This document shows positions 26,821 to 37,322 of a stretch of DNA of 64,000 nucleotides, one piece after another. Within the stretch, counting starts at the first letter, position 1, and each line of letters starts with the position of its first letter. The notes beneath the pieces are model-generated. The model worked only from the letters and a program-made list of their open reading frames with translations, was not told the origin of the DNA and did no database searches. This DNA is from Enterococcus sp. 5H (lineage in GTDB: Bacteria; Bacillota; Bacilli; Lactobacillales; Enterococcaceae), in contig NZ_AMDP01000021.1 in the NCBI RefSeq assembly GCF_028128615.1, forward strand, positions 62,001-126,000, in the 5' to 3' direction. A program made the position numbers and the translations under genes.

Positions 26821-29034
26821 ATGCCAAAAGAAGAAATTATGACCGGACCAGGAGTTATTAAGCTTGTATCAAAATATATGGCGCCTCAGCATGTTGCCTT
26901 TGTTCAAAAAGCGTGTGACTATGCAGAAAAAGCGCATGAGGGCCAAGTCAGAAAATCTGGTGAACCCTATTTTATTCATCCTATTCAAGTTGCAGGGATT
27001 TTAGCGGAATTACGGATGGACCCACATACAGTTGCAACTGGATTTTTACATGATGTGGTAGAAGATACAGATGTAACGTTAGAAGATCTAAAAGAAGAAT
27101 TTGGTGCAGATGTTGCTATGCTAGTCGACGGTGTGACCAAACTGGGTAAAATCAAATATAAATCCCATGAAGAACAATTAGCTGAAAATCATCGTAAAAT
27201 GCTTTTAGCGATGGCTCAAGATTTACGAGTAATCATGGTGAAATTAGCTGACCGACTTCATAATATGCGTACCTTAAAACATTTAAGAGAAGATAAGCAA
27301 CGTAGAATTGCGCAAGAAACGCTTGAAATATATGCACCGCTTGCACATCGTTTAGGGATTAGCCGAATCAAGTGGGAATTAGAAGATACAGCATTACGCT
27401 ACATTAATCCAAATCAGTATTACCGTATTGTTAATTTGATGCAAAGTAAACGAGATGAACGGGAAGATTATGTTGAAGAAGCAGTAGAAGATATTCGTTT
27501 AGCTACAGAAGATTTAGATATTTATGCTGAAATCTATGGACGGCCTAAACATATTTATTCCATTTATCGTAAAATGAAAGATCATAAAAAACAGTTTAAT
27601 GAAATCTATGATCTGTTAGCGATTCGGGTAATTGTTGATTCAATTAAAGACTGTTATGCAGTTTTAGGTGCCATTCACACCAAGTGGACACCAATGCCAG
27701 GACGTTTTAAAGACTACATTGCAATGCCTAAAGCAAATATGTACCAGTCTATCCATACAACGGTTATCGGTCCAAAAGGAAATCCGGTAGAAGTTCAAAT
27801 TCGTACACACGAAATGCATCAAATTGCTGAGTTCGGGGTTGCGGCTCACTGGGCGTATAAAGAGGGGAAAACCGAAAAAGTAGATGAAGATACGGATACC
27901 AAACAATTAAGTTGGTTCCGTGAAATTCTTGAATTGCAAGATGAAAGTTATGATGCATCTGAATTTATGGAAAGCGTTAAAGGGGATATTTTCAGTGATA
28001 AGGTTTATGTCTTTACCCCAACTGGTGACGTAACAGAATTACCCAAAGGTTCAGGTCCACTGGATTTTGCTTATAGTGTGCATACTGAAATTGGGAATAA
28101 AACCACTGGTGCTAAGGTCAATGGAAAAATGGTTCAGCTTGATTATACATTAAAAAACGGTGATATCATTGAAGTGTTGACCTCTCCGAATTCGTTTGGT
28201 CCAAGTCGTGACTGGTTAAAAATGGTTGCGACAAGTAAAGCTCGAAATAAGATTAAACGATTTTTCAAAGTACAAGATCGTGAAGTTAATATTATCAAAG
28301 GACACGATGCAGTAACTAAATATCTTTTGGATCATGGTTTTGCCCCGAAAGAGTTTTTAGGTAAAGCAAAAATGGCGGAAGCACTGGATCGTTTTAATTT
28401 TCAAACTGAAGATGATTTATTTGCAGCCGTTGGTTATGGTGAGATTAGTGCCCAAGTTGTGTTTAACCGTTTAACCGAAAAAGAACGTAAGGAACAAGAA
28501 ATTGAGCGGCAAAAACAAGAAGCAGAAGAACTAATGACTCAACCAGTCAAAAAAGAAACAGAAAAAATGAAAGTTCGTCATGAAGGCGGAATTGTCATTC
28601 AAGGTGTTGAAAACTTACTTGTGCGGATTAGCCGTTGTTGTAATCCAGTACCAGGAGATGAAATTGTCGGCTATATTACAAAAGGCCGCGGTGTTTCAAT
28701 TCATCGGGCAGATTGCCCGAATGTCCAACATCAAGAAGAGCTTGCTCAACGTCTAATTGAAGTCGAATGGGAAGATTCGAATAATTTAAATAAAGAATAT
28801 GATGCGGACTTAGAAATTTATGGCTACAATCGCAGCGGCTTATTAAATGACATTTTACAAGTTATTAGTTCAATGACTAAAAATCTTGTCAGTGTAGAAG
28901 CGAAACCGACTAAAAATAAAATGGCGATGATCCATGTAACGGTAAAAATTCAAAACTTGGCCCATTTAAAAACGATTGTAGACAAAATTAAAAATGTACC
29001 AGATGTATACAATGTTCGTAGAACGAATGGCTAA
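26821..29034 (+). CDS. relA: bifunctional (p)ppGpp synthetase/hydrolase RelA (Rel)
   Basis: Makes and degrades the stringent-response alarmone on starved ribosomes. The 737-residue protein has all domains in order. The HD hydrolase domain (His53 in FIHPIQ, HD at 77-78 and ED at 81-82 in HDVVEDT) suggests hydrolysis is active. The synthetase domain shows RPKHIYSIYRKM, YDLLAIRVIV and FKDYIAMPKANMYQSIHTTV. A TGS domain (about residues 388-450, VYVFTPTGDVTELPKG), a zinc-finger/CC domain (RISRCCNPVPGDEIVGY) and a C-terminal ACT domain follow. The ATG at 26821 is preceded by AAAGGAG. It is co-transcribed with dtd, 12 bases downstream. Confidence 0.97.
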   Translation: MPKEEIMTGPGVIKLVSKYMAPQHVAFVQKACDYAEKAHEGQVRKSGEPYFIHPIQVAGILAELRMDPHTVATGFLHDVVEDTDVTLEDLKEEFGADVAMLVDGVTKLGKIKYKSHEEQLAENHRKMLLAMAQDLRVIMVKLADRLHNMRTLKHLREDKQRRIAQETLEIYAPLAHRLGISRIKWELEDTALRYINPNQYYRIVNLMQSKRDEREDYVEEAVEDIRLATEDLDIYAEIYGRPKHIYSIYRKMKDHKKQFNEIYDLLAIRVIVDSIKDCYAVLGAIHTKWTPMPGRFKDYIAMPKANMYQSIHTTVIGPKGNPVEVQIRTHEMHQIAEFGVAAHWAYKEGKTEKVDEDTDTKQLSWFREILELQDESYDASEFMESVKGDIFSDKVYVFTPTGDVTELPKGSGPLDFAYSVHTEIGNKTTGAKVNGKMVQLDYTLKNGDIIEVLTSPNSFGPSRDWLKMVATSKARNKIKRFFKVQDREVNIIKGHDAVTKYLLDHGFAPKEFLGKAKMAEALDRFNFQTEDDLFAAVGYGEISAQVVFNRLTEKERKEQEIERQKQEAEELMTQPVKKETEKMKVRHEGGIVIQGVENLLVRISRCCNPVPGDEIVGYITKGRGVSIHRADCPNVQHQEELAQRLIEVEWEDSNNLNKEYDADLEIYGYNRSGLLNDILQVISSMTKNLVSVEAKPTKNKMAMIHVTVKIQNLAHLKTIVDKIKNVPDVYNVRRTNG

Positions 29035-29046
29035 AAGGAGAAAGTA

Positions 29047-29493
29047 ATGCGAGTAGTTATTCAAAGAGTCTCACAAGCTGAAGTTGTGATTGATAATCAA
29101 AGTGTAGGGAAAATAGAGCGAGGTTTCATGATTCTAGTAGGAATTCATGAAGAAGACGGACCAGAAGACGCAGCTTATCTTGTTCGTAAAATTAGTAAAC
29201 TTCGTGTTTTTGAAGATGAAGCTGGAAAAATGAATTTAGGCATTCAAGAAATTAATGGCAGTATTTTAAGCGTTTCGCAATTTACTTTGTACGCTGATAC
29301 AAAGAAAGGCAATCGTCCTAGTTTTATTGAAGCAGCTCGACCGGAAAAAGCTATTCCGCTGTATGAATCATTTAATCAGCAACTTAGAGATTTAGCAATT
29401 CCTGTTGAAGCGGGTGAGTTTGGCGCTGACATGGCCGTTTCTTTAGTCAATGATGGACCCGTTACGATTATTATTGATACTAGAGAAAAATAA
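29047..29493 (+). CDS. dtd: D-aminoacyl-tRNA deacylase Dtd
   Basis: Removes D-amino acids (and glycine mischarged on tRNA-Ala) from tRNA. The 148-residue protein shows both hallmark motifs: SQFTLYAD around residue 80 and the cross-subunit Gly-cis-Pro loop NDGPVTI near the C-terminus. The relA-dtd order is widely conserved in Firmicutes. A long perfect-looking terminator follows. Confidence 0.97.
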   Translation: MRVVIQRVSQAEVVIDNQSVGKIERGFMILVGIHEEDGPEDAAYLVRKISKLRVFEDEAGKMNLGIQEINGSILSVSQFTLYADTKKGNRPSFIEAARPEKAIPLYESFNQQLRDLAIPVEAGEFGADMAVSLVNDGPVTIIIDTREK

Positions 29494-29498
29494 TTGAA

Positions 29499-29558
29499 CA
29501 GCGAGTAGTTAGGTAAAAGGTTTAGACAATCTTTTACCTAACTGCTCGCTGATTTTTT
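29499..29558. terminator. 21-bp stem terminator between dtd and the convergent aldo/keto reductase gene
   Basis: Bases 29499-29519 pair with 29531-29551 over 21 positions with one wobble. A T-run follows on the plus strand. The stem contains AGTTAGGTAAAAG in its upper part. Confidence 0.9.
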
Positions 29559-29560
29559 AT

Positions 29561-30493
29561 TTACCGAAAAATAGTATCAATTTTTTGATAATCTTCATTT
29601 GTCAGTGTGATTGCCATTGCTTTGGCGTTTGCTTTCACTTGTTCTGGTTTTTTAGCACCTGGAATTACAACTGCAACTAAAGGATTTTTAATGTACCAAG
29701 CTAAAACAATTTCAGCTACAGTTGCATTATAGTCGGCAGCAATTAGTTTCAGTTGATCGACTTTTTCAAGGATTTGTTTGTAACGTTCACCTTGAAAATC
29801 AGGTTTTTTACTGCGTAAATCATCAGCAGGAAACGTCACATCTTTTTCGTATTTACCTGTTAAAAGTCCAGAGGCCAAAGGGAAATATGGTACAAATGAA
29901 ATATTATGTTCTTGTAAATAAGGCAGTAGTTCTTTTTCAGCCCCACGATGAATTAAACTATATTCATCTTCAACAATGTCTACAAAGCCATCTAAATTGG
30001 CTTCTTTAATTTGGGCTAAACTAAAATTAGAAACCCCAATAGCTTTAATTTTTCCGGCTTTTTTTAATTTTTGTAAGGCTGCCACAGCTTCATTTTTCGG
30101 TGTAGTTTCATCTGGAAAATGAATATAAAAAATATCAATATAGTTGGTCTGTAGTCTAACTAAAGCCTCTTCAACTGAACGTGTTAAAAATTCGGGCGTA
30201 TTGTTGAATGCACCGTCTTTAGCTGGATCATGAGCGGCTTTAGTCGCAATAATTACTTTATTTCGATCAAAATCTTTTAATACCTCTCCAATCAATTCTT
30301 CTGAACGCCCTAAACCATAAGCGAAAGCTGTATCCAGCATCGTAATACTGTTTTTCAAAGCAGCTTGAACCACTTCTTTCCCAACTTCATCATTTAAATT
30401 TGGAAAAAGATTGTGACCGCCAACAGTGTTGGTTCCTAAACCTAAAGGTGTTGAATAAACCGTTGTTTGACCAATTTGTACATTTTTTTGCAT
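29561..30493 (-). CDS. aldo/keto reductase
   Basis: NAD(P)H-dependent oxidoreductase of 310 residues. The catalytic tetrad is readable: Asp and Tyr in MLDTAFAYGLGRSEELIGE, Lys in VIIATKAAHD and His in FYIHFPDE. Cofactor-binding GVSNFS and VVIPGAKKPEQV are also present. The start is taken at the second of two adjacent ATGs (30493), which has GGAGG at seven bases; 30496 is the alternative. Substrate is unknown. It is divergent from the hisS T-box. Confidence 0.9.
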   Translation of the reverse strand: MQKNVQIGQTTVYSTPLGLGTNTVGGHNLFPNLNDEVGKEVVQAALKNSITMLDTAFAYGLGRSEELIGEVLKDFDRNKVIIATKAAHDPAKDGAFNNTPEFLTRSVEEALVRLQTNYIDIFYIHFPDETTPKNEAVAALQKLKKAGKIKAIGVSNFSLAQIKEANLDGFVDIVEDEYSLIHRGAEKELLPYLQEHNISFVPYFPLASGLLTGKYEKDVTFPADDLRSKKPDFQGERYKQILEKVDQLKLIAADYNATVAEIVLAWYIKNPLVAVVIPGAKKPEQVKANAKAMAITLTNEDYQKIDTIFR

Positions 30494-30660
30494 CATAATT
30501 CCTCCAAACTTTTTCTTTGTATTTAGTTTAGTTGATATTTTTAAATCCGTGAAGTATTTCGTTTTAAAAAATGAAAACAGAAAAACCAATGATTTATCTG
30601 ATTTTCCCTTGACTTTAGTACTAATTTTTAGTAGTTTATATATATTATCTATTAAAATCG

Positions 30661-30882
30661 ATGAAAGAACGAGTAGGTTTTATTCTAAGCGTAGAAGAAA
30701 AAGTTGCCTTGGCTGAAAGCAGCTTCATTAGAAAAATCGAAAGACATTCTGGAGATGAACGGAGGAAAAGCCGTTCCGTTGCGAGCGTTAATCGTTAGAG
30801 GAAAGAGCAATCTTTCGAATTTAGGTGGTACCGCGTGTGTCTATTCACTCGCCCTTGTATTTATACAAGGGCGAGTTTTTGT
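30661..30882 (+). promoter_or_regulatory. T-box riboswitch controlling hisS-aspS
   Basis: The leader has the conserved T-box antiterminator sequence AGGTGGTACCGCG (30823-30835). A large stem I precedes it, with GAGTAG on the 5' side (30671-30676). The terminator is ACTCGCCCTTGTAT/ATACAAGGGCGAGT (30847-30860 with 30863-30876) plus T-run. The specifier region reads GAAAGACATTCTGG. GACAT at 30743-30747 contains GAC (Asp) and CAT (His) overlapping by the shared C. It stops transcription unless uncharged cognate tRNA binds. A 225-bp stretch between the terminator and hisS holds nothing I can name. Confidence 0.93.
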
Positions 30883-31116
30883 TTTGAATTTAAGCTCCAA
30901 TCAATTTCTCTACGCGCCAAAGCTTTAATAATTTAAGGACTACGATTTAAGTCAAAGCAAATGGAGAACAATACTTAGCTGCCAAAACAAGTCAAATTTT
31001 TTAAAATATGAAAGTGAATGTTTGAAAACCTGACTAGCAATTAATTACTAACAAAAAAGTGGATTTTTCCAAAATAATTTCTCTAAAAAAGCTAAAATAA
31101 ATAGGAGATGAAACCA

Positions 31117-32415
31117 ATGCGTTATCAAAAACCAAAAGGTACCAACGATTTATTGCCGGGAACTTCAGAAAAGTGGCAATTTGTTGAAGAAACAGCCAGA
31201 TTAATTTTTCGTGATTACCAATACGAAGAAATTCGTACACCAATTTTTGAACATTACGAAGTAATTGCGCGTAGCGTAGGAGATACAACAGATATCGTTT
31301 CAAAAGAAATGTATGATTTTTATGATAAAGGTGATCGTCATGTCACATTGCGCCCAGAAGGAACAGCACCAATTGTTCGTTCTTTTGTTGAGAATAAACT
31401 TTTCGGACCTGAGTTTGCTAAACCTTATAAAACGTATTATATGGGACCCATGTTCCGCTATGAACGCCCGCAAGCAGGCCGTTTAAGACAATTTCACCAA
31501 ATCGGAGCAGAAGCTTTTGGCAGTGAGAATCCCGCTGTAGATGTAGAAAGCATGGCAATGGCGCTGGACTTTTTCAAACAATTAGGGATTCAAAAATTTA
31601 AATTAGTAATTAATTCTTTAGGTGATAAAGAAACCAGAGCAGCTTATCGTCAAGCGTTGATTGATTATTTAGAGCCAAAACAAGATGAACTAAGTGATGA
31701 CTCAAAACGTCGTTTACATGAAAATCCACTTCGCGTACTTGATAGTAAAGATAAAAAAGATCGTGCAATCGTAGCAGAGGCACCTTCAATTTTAGATTAT
31801 TTGAGTGAATCATCTAAGACACATTTTGAAACGGTTAAAATAATGCTGAATGAATTAAACATTCCTTATGCAGTTGATAGCAATATGGTTCGCGGGCTGG
31901 ATTATTATACAAATACCATTTTTGAAATTATGAGTGAAGCACCAGGAATCGGGGCTCAATCGACAATTTGTGCAGGTGGTCGCTATGATGGATTAGTTGA
32001 AGAACTTGGCGGACCAGCAACTCCAGGTTTTGGTTTTGCATTGGGAATTGAGCGGCTTTTAATTACAATGGCAGCGGAAGAAGTCGTTATTCCGGCAATT
32101 AATGAAATCGACGCATACGTTGTAGGAATTGGTGCGGAAACCAATATTGAAACATTAAAACTGGTTCAAGTAATTCGCAACTTTGGTTTTTCAGCAGATC
32201 GAGATTTTATGAACCGTAAACCAAAAGCTCAATTTAAAACAGCAGACAAAGTCAATGCAAAACTAGTCTTGACTTTAGGTGAAAATGAATTAAATGAAGG
32301 AATCGTCAATGTTAAATCAATGGCAAACCGGAATGAAATAGCATTTCCACTGGCAGATATTTATGATCGCTTTGATGAAGTTTATGATGAAATGATGACA
32401 GTAATGTTTGACTAA
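31117..32415 (+). CDS. hisS: histidyl-tRNA synthetase HisRS
   Basis: Class II synthetase of 432 residues. Motif 1 lies around [13 protein letters not shown], motif 2 around [21 protein letters not shown], and motif 3 around [11 protein letters not shown]. The His-specific motifs are [13 protein letters not shown] and GGRYDGLV. The C-terminal anticodon-binding domain follows from about residue 330. The ATG at 31117 ([15 protein letters not shown]) has GGAG ten bases upstream; the ATG at 31108 is too close to it. It is under T-box control and shares the operon with aspS. Confidence 0.97.
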   Translation: MRYQKPKGTNDLLPGTSEKWQFVEETARLIFRDYQYEEIRTPIFEHYEVIARSVGDTTDIVSKEMYDFYDKGDRHVTLRPEGTAPIVRSFVENKLFGPEFAKPYKTYYMGPMFRYERPQAGRLRQFHQIGAEAFGSENPAVDVESMAMALDFFKQLGIQKFKLVINSLGDKETRAAYRQALIDYLEPKQDELSDDSKRRLHENPLRVLDSKDKKDRAIVAEAPSILDYLSESSKTHFETVKIMLNELNIPYAVDSNMVRGLDYYTNTIFEIMSEAPGIGAQSTICAGGRYDGLVEELGGPATPGFGFALGIERLLITMAAEEVVIPAINEIDAYVVGIGAETNIETLKLVQVIRNFGFSADRDFMNRKPKAQFKTADKVNAKLVLTLGENELNEGIVNVKSMANRNEIAFPLADIYDRFDEVYDEMMTVMFD

Positions 32416-32440
32416 ATAAAAAATGAAAAGGGGTAAAATA

Positions 32441-34210
32441 ATGACAAAAAGAACAGCATACTGCGGAGAAGTATCGGCAGATTTGGTAGGACAGATTATT
32501 ACATTAAAAGGATGGGTACAAAAACGCCGTGACTTAGGCGGAGTAATCTTTATTGATTTACGTGACCGTGAAGGAATTGCTCAAGTTGTTTTCAATCCAG
32601 CTCACTCTACAGAAGCGTGGGAAATTGCGGATAAATGTCGTAGCGAATATGTAATTGAAATTACAGGAGAATTGACATACCGCGATAAAGAAGCAATCAA
32701 TCCTAAAATGAAAACTGGTGAATTTGAAGTGATGGCAACCGACATCACAATTTTAAACGTAGCGAAAACACCGCCATTTTTAATTGAAGATGAAAACAAT
32801 GTTGGAGACGAATTACGTTTGAAATATCGTTATCTAGATTTACGTCGTCCAAAAATGGCAGCAAATATGAAGTTGCGTCATCAAGTGACAAAATCGATTC
32901 GTCATTATCTGGATGATACTGATTTTATGGACATCGAAACGCCATATTTAGGTAAATCAACACCTGAAGGAGCTCGCGATTATTTAGTTCCTTCTCGTGT
33001 CCATGCTGGTCATTTTTATGCCTTGCCACAGTCACCGCAAATCTTCAAACAATTATTAATGAATGCTGGATTTGACCGTTACTATCAAATCGTACGCTGT
33101 TTCCGTGATGAGGATCTACGTGGAGACCGCCAACCTGAATTTACGCAGGTGGATATTGAAACAACATTCTTAACAGTCGAAGAAATTCAAACGATGACTG
33201 AAGAAATGTTAGCCAAAGTAATGCGTGAAACAAAAGGGATCGAAGTAACATTACCATTCCCACGTATGAGTTATGATGAAGCAATGGCACGCTATGGCAG
33301 CGATAAGCCAGATACCCGTTTTGACATGGAATTAATAGATATTGCTGATGTTGTAAAAGACGTTGATTTTAAAGTGTTCCAAATGGCGCTTGAAAACGGC
33401 GGACAAGTCAAAGTCTTAAATGCTAAAGGTGCCGCTGATAAATATTCAAGAAAAGACATGGATAACTTGGGTACCTATGTTAGTCAATTTGGAGCTAAAG
33501 GATTGGCTTGGTTAAAAGTTGAAGAAGATGGACTAAAAGGTCCGATTGCGAAATTTTTAACAGATGTTTCAGATGATTTGATTAAAGCAACTAACGCAGA
33601 AGTTGGCGATATTTTAATGTTTGGTGCTGACAAACCAGAAGTTGTAGCAGCAGCATTAGGAGCAATTCGCTCTCGTTTAGGTAAAGAATTAGGTTTAATT
33701 GATGAATCTAAATTTAACTTCTTATGGGTTGTTGACTGGCCGTTGTTTGAATACGATGAAGAAGCAGGTCGTTTTGTATCTGCCCACCATCCATTTACAC
33801 AACCAAAAGAATCTGATGTTGAATTACTTTCAACCGATCCGGCAAAAGTTTATGCTGATGCATATGATATTGTGTTAAACGGCTATGAACTTGGCGGAGG
33901 TTCATTACGTATTCATAAACGTGAATTACAAGAAAAAATGTTTGAAACACTTGGATTTACCAAAGAATCTGCCCAAGAACAATTTGGCTTCTTATTAGAT
34001 GCATTAGACTACGGATTCCCTCCACACGGTGGAATTGCATTAGGACTTGATCGCTTAGTTATGTTATTAGCAGGTGAAAACAATATTCGTGAAGTCATTG
34101 CTTTCCCTAAAAACGGAAAAGCAGCTGATCCAATGACAAGTGCACCTAGCACCGTTTCACCATTACAATTGTTTGAATTAAACATCGATGTAACAGCAGT
34201 TGATGAATAA
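32441..34210 (+). CDS. aspS: aspartyl-tRNA synthetase AspRS (bacterial type)
   Basis: Class IIb synthetase of 589 residues. It has an N-terminal OB-fold anticodon domain (about residues 1-115, [30 protein letters not shown]) and the catalytic domain with [12 protein letters not shown] and [17 protein letters not shown]. The bacterial GAD insertion lies around residues 290-420. Motif 3 is [14 protein letters not shown]. The ATG at 32441 follows AAAAGGGG. The bacterial-length enzyme can be discriminating or non-discriminating; the sequence alone does not settle this. A terminator closes the operon. Confidence 0.97.
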   Translation: MTKRTAYCGEVSADLVGQIITLKGWVQKRRDLGGVIFIDLRDREGIAQVVFNPAHSTEAWEIADKCRSEYVIEITGELTYRDKEAINPKMKTGEFEVMATDITILNVAKTPPFLIEDENNVGDELRLKYRYLDLRRPKMAANMKLRHQVTKSIRHYLDDTDFMDIETPYLGKSTPEGARDYLVPSRVHAGHFYALPQSPQIFKQLLMNAGFDRYYQIVRCFRDEDLRGDRQPEFTQVDIETTFLTVEEIQTMTEEMLAKVMRETKGIEVTLPFPRMSYDEAMARYGSDKPDTRFDMELIDIADVVKDVDFKVFQMALENGGQVKVLNAKGAADKYSRKDMDNLGTYVSQFGAKGLAWLKVEEDGLKGPIAKFLTDVSDDLIKATNAEVGDILMFGADKPEVVAAALGAIRSRLGKELGLIDESKFNFLWVVDWPLFEYDEEAGRFVSAHHPFTQPKESDVELLSTDPAKVYADAYDIVLNGYELGGGSLRIHKRELQEKMFETLGFTKESAQEQFGFLLDALDYGFPPHGGIALGLDRLVMLLAGENNIREVIAFPKNGKAADPMTSAPSTVSPLQLFELNIDVTAVDE

Positions 34211-34221
34211 ATAAAAAAAGT

Positions 34222-34259
34222 CAGAGTAACCAAGGGTGATTTTGGTTACTCTGTTTTTG
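34222..34259. terminator. terminator after aspS
   Basis: A perfect 12-bp stem, CAGAGTAACCAA (34222-34233) with TTGGTTACTCTG (34242-34253), has an A-run before and T-run after it. It could also serve the convergent ROK gene. Confidence 0.9.
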
Positions 34260-34273
34260 TGTAGTGAAATTAG

Positions 34274-35170
34274 TTAAGCATGTCGCTGTATGAAGTTAAA
34301 GTATGCGCCGACCAAGTTTGCGTTATTTCCTAAAGTACTTAAAACGACATTTGGCAAAATAGTTTCTGAAAAAGGACCGAGATTTAATTGATTTCGGTTT
34401 CTTTCAATGCTTTGTTTTACATAATCTAATAAAATTAATTGACTACTAATGCCACCGCCTAGAACAATTTTTTCTAGATCTAAAATGGTTTGTAAATTCC
34501 AGATTTGAATAGCCAAAGAATCGCAATACTCTTGTAAAATAGCTTGAGCAGCTAAGTTTCCACTAACAACAGCTTTAAAAAATAATTCTCCGCTAACGTC
34601 ATTTAGTTTTTTCCCACAAGCTGCGGCAAAAGGTTTAAGTATGCTGTAGACGCCATTTTTTACACCAAAAAGATTAGTAGCTAACATAGTTTCATTCGTT
34701 TGTACAAAGGATAATTCACCAGCAGCTTGATGGGCTCCGCGTACTATTTTGCCATTTATAATTAGGCTTCCGCCAACCCCAGTTCCAAGGACGATCATTG
34801 CAGCATTGGATGTTTTTTTGAGCTGACCTTGATGAAGTTCACCTAAAATAGCAGATCTGGCATCATTTTCAACAGCAACTGGACAATTAAAAATAGATTG
34901 GTAAAACTCAAGTATATTCATATGATTGATAAACTTTAACGAGCCGCCATGAATCGCATAACCAGTTTCTGCATTAATAATTCCCGGCATCGAAATAGAA
35001 ACACCAGATATAGTTTCTGAAAATCCATCTATAATAGCTTTTAAACAAATTTTAAATGAATCCAGCGTTTGAGGTGTTTTCTTCTTATCAACCGTTCCTA
35101 GTTTTTCATTTGTCATCAAACCAAACTTTATAAATGAACCTCCGATATCTAAAACAAGAACTGTCTGCAT
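34274..35170 (-). CDS. ROK-family sugar kinase
   Basis: Probable hexose or glucoside kinase of 298 residues. The N-terminal phosphate-binding loop VLDIGGSFIKFGLM and the catalytic aspartate in VENDARSAILGE are present. The ATP-binding GTGVGGSLIINGKIVRG is also seen. The usual ROK zinc motif (CxCGxxGCxE) is missing, as in BglK-like kinases that lack zinc. The start at 35170 is chosen because AAGGAG is eight bases upstream; the ATG two codons earlier is too close. No transport or catabolic partner is adjacent, so the substrate is open. Confidence 0.85.
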   Translation of the reverse strand: MQTVLVLDIGGSFIKFGLMTNEKLGTVDKKKTPQTLDSFKICLKAIIDGFSETISGVSISMPGIINAETGYAIHGGSLKFINHMNILEFYQSIFNCPVAVENDARSAILGELHQGQLKKTSNAAMIVLGTGVGGSLIINGKIVRGAHQAAGELSFVQTNETMLATNLFGVKNGVYSILKPFAAACGKKLNDVSGELFFKAVVSGNLAAQAILQEYCDSLAIQIWNLQTILDLEKIVLGGGISSQLILLDYVKQSIERNRNQLNLGPFSETILPNVVLSTLGNNANLVGAYFNFIQRHA

Positions 35171-35342
35171 AATCATGTCTCCTTAAATTCAATCTTTTTA
35201 CTCAAAATTTATTTTATTTTACTATATAAATAGTAACATAAGTCCAAAAACAAGTTCTAAAGAACATGACCTACAATTTATAATTTGTTTATATTTATCC
35301 TTTATACTGATATCAGAAACATAGTTAAAGGACGTGATACGG

Positions 35343-36134
35343 ATGAAAATTTTCCGAGTTTTTTTATTAAGCAGCATACTAGTCTTTATTTTTTCCGGCT
35401 GCCAAGAACAGGACGACCAATCAAATCAAACAACAAAGGAGAGTTTATCAATGAATACGGAGAAATCAACTGCCAAAGAAAGTGAAACAACAATTGAAGA
35501 GACTCAATCAACTACGCAAACAGAAAACAGTCAAGTGTTTCCAGCAGGATCTTTAATTCAAGCAGTTACAAATAACGACTATGACCAAGTTCAAATAATT
35601 CTTCAAGACAAAAGCTATGTTGTTGATGAAACAAATGCTCAAGGTGAAACGCCTCTTTTGATTGCCACACATGAGAATTATATTGAAATTGCTAAGCTCT
35701 TGATTGACGCAGATGCTGATATTAATCAACAAGATCAAATTTCTGATAGTCCCTATCTTTATGCTGGAGCCCAGGGAAAAACTGAGATTCTTGCATATAT
35801 GTTGGAGAAACAAGTACCAGATCAACGAAAAGTAAACCGCTATGGTGGCAATGCTTTGATTCCCGCAGCAGAAAAAGGGCATCTTGAAAATGTTAAACTA
35901 CTGTTAAATGATGGAAGGGTAGATATTAATCATCAGAATAATTTTGGTTATACTGCTTTGATCGAAGCTGTAGGTTTGAGAGATGGTTCAGAAATTTATC
36001 AGGAGATTATCAAAGTCTTGCTTAATGCGGGGGCAGAAAAAGATTTACGTGATAACACAGGTCGAACAGCGACAGATTACGCTAACCAATTAGGCTATGT
36101 TGAAATGGCTAAAATTTTGAATTCTTACAATTAA
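35343..36134 (+). CDS. ankyrin-repeat lipoprotein
   Basis: Predicted surface lipoprotein of 263 residues. A type II signal peptide ends in the lipobox FSGC (Cys20). A Ser/Thr/Glu/Gln-rich linker (about residues 21-65) follows, and then 4-5 ankyrin repeats. Examples of the repeats are NAQGETPLLIATHENYIEIAKLLI, visible in part, and RYGGNALIPAAEKGHLENVKLLL with NFGYTALIEAV and NTGRTATDYANQLG. The ATG at 35343 follows AAAGGACGTG. Ankyrin repeats outside the cell mediate protein contacts; extracellular ones in Firmicutes are little studied. No partner gene is evident. It is single-gene. Confidence 0.85.
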   Translation: MKIFRVFLLSSILVFIFSGCQEQDDQSNQTTKESLSMNTEKSTAKESETTIEETQSTTQTENSQVFPAGSLIQAVTNNDYDQVQIILQDKSYVVDETNAQGETPLLIATHENYIEIAKLLIDADADINQQDQISDSPYLYAGAQGKTEILAYMLEKQVPDQRKVNRYGGNALIPAAEKGHLENVKLLLNDGRVDINHQNNFGYTALIEAVGLRDGSEIYQEIIKVLLNAGAEKDLRDNTGRTATDYANQLGYVEMAKILNSYN

Positions 36135-36249
36135 AATTGAAAACAACAATTTTTTCATTAAATATTAAAAGATTCTCCTTTTGTTCTTTGCATAAAGCAC
36201 GTATAATAAAAAACAAAACAAACAGACAAACAAAGTGAGGCTTTTACAT

Positions 36250-37125
36250 ATGAAAAAATTTTTTGAAAGTTTACCTATCCATGATTACACAACAAAACTT
36301 TCAGTATCCATTGTTTACGCTATTTTAGCATCAGTTGCGATGAACTTCTTTTACCAACCAGGAAATATTTATTCCAGTGGGATTACTGGTCTGGCACAGA
36401 TTCTTACTACATTGTCAACGAGAATTGTAGGTTTTAATATACCGGTTTCTGTTACACTATACGCTTTAAACATTCCTTTATTCTTTGTTGCATGGAAAAA
36501 AATTGGTAAAAAGTTCACTATTTTTACTTTTTTAACAGTAACCTTAACTTCCATATTTATGCAGATTGTACCACAAACAGTTATGTCTGATGATCCAATA
36601 ATTTGTGCAATTTTCGGTGGAGCAGTAATGGGTTCAGGGATTGGCTTTGCTTTGAAAAACGGCTTGTCATCAGGTGGTTTAGATATTTTCAGTATCACTA
36701 TTCGTAAGAAAACAGGTCGTTCTATCGGATCTATATCAATGTATTTTAATGGCTTGATTATTTTTGTAGCAGGCTATCTATTTGGATGGCAGTATATGTT
36801 TTATAGTGCGTTGTCAATTTTTGTAAGTGGTAAGGTAACAGATGCTGTTTATACGAAACAAAAGAAAATGCAGGTTATGATTATTACTAAAAATCCAGAT
36901 GCGGTGATTAATGGGATTCAAAACAAAATGCGTCGTGGAATTACGATTATTCATGAAGCTGAAGGGGCTTATCGCCACGATAAACAAACACTTTTGTTAA
37001 CAGTAGTGACTCGTTTCGAACTTCCATCGCTCGAAGCGGCTATGAAAGATGCTGACCCGTCAGCTTTTGTCAGTATATCTGATAATGTGAAAATCCTTGG
37101 ACGATTTTATGAAGAGGATCTATAG
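36250..37125 (+). CDS. YitT-family membrane protein (DUF161 plus DUF2179)
   Basis: Membrane protein of 291 residues. It has five to six hydrophobic segments in the first 200 residues, with the repeated GxxxGxxxGxSSGG-type stretches (GNIYSSGITGLAQIL, GIGFALKNGLSSGGLDI). A cytoplasmic DUF2179 domain follows (MQVMIITKNPDAVINGI, RGITIIHEAEGAY, LLTVVTRFELPSLE), a ferredoxin-like fold. The ATG at 36250 has GTGAGG at ten bases. YitT proteins are widespread in Firmicutes and lack an agreed function. A hairpin terminator follows immediately. Confidence 0.9.
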   Translation: MKKFFESLPIHDYTTKLSVSIVYAILASVAMNFFYQPGNIYSSGITGLAQILTTLSTRIVGFNIPVSVTLYALNIPLFFVAWKKIGKKFTIFTFLTVTLTSIFMQIVPQTVMSDDPIICAIFGGAVMGSGIGFALKNGLSSGGLDIFSITIRKKTGRSIGSISMYFNGLIIFVAGYLFGWQYMFYSALSIFVSGKVTDAVYTKQKKMQVMIITKNPDAVINGIQNKMRRGITIIHEAEGAYRHDKQTLLLTVVTRFELPSLEAAMKDADPSAFVSISDNVKILGRFYEEDL

Positions 37126-37130
37126 ATGTA

Positions 37131-37160
37131 AAAAATCCAGATTAATTCTGGATTTTTTTA
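37131..37160 (+). terminator. terminator after the yitT-like gene
   Basis: AAAAATCCAGA (37131-37141) pairs with TCTGGATTTTT (37147-37157), followed by more T. Confidence 0.88.
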
Positions 37161-37322
37161 TTATATTAAATGTTTTTATGTAAAAAAGAAATTTTAACGA
37201 TAATAAAATGAAAATAATCCTCGTTTTCGAGTCGTAAAAATGTACGGGAAATCTCACGCTTGGTATAATTTCAATATAATCTAGCTATTTTTAAATTGAT
37301 TATAATATAGGGAGGTATGGAA

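Noticed and set aside
30704-30928. 74-codon open frame upstream of hisS
   Set aside because: It lies wholly within the T-box leader and terminator, has no ribosome binding site and its content reflects RNA structure.
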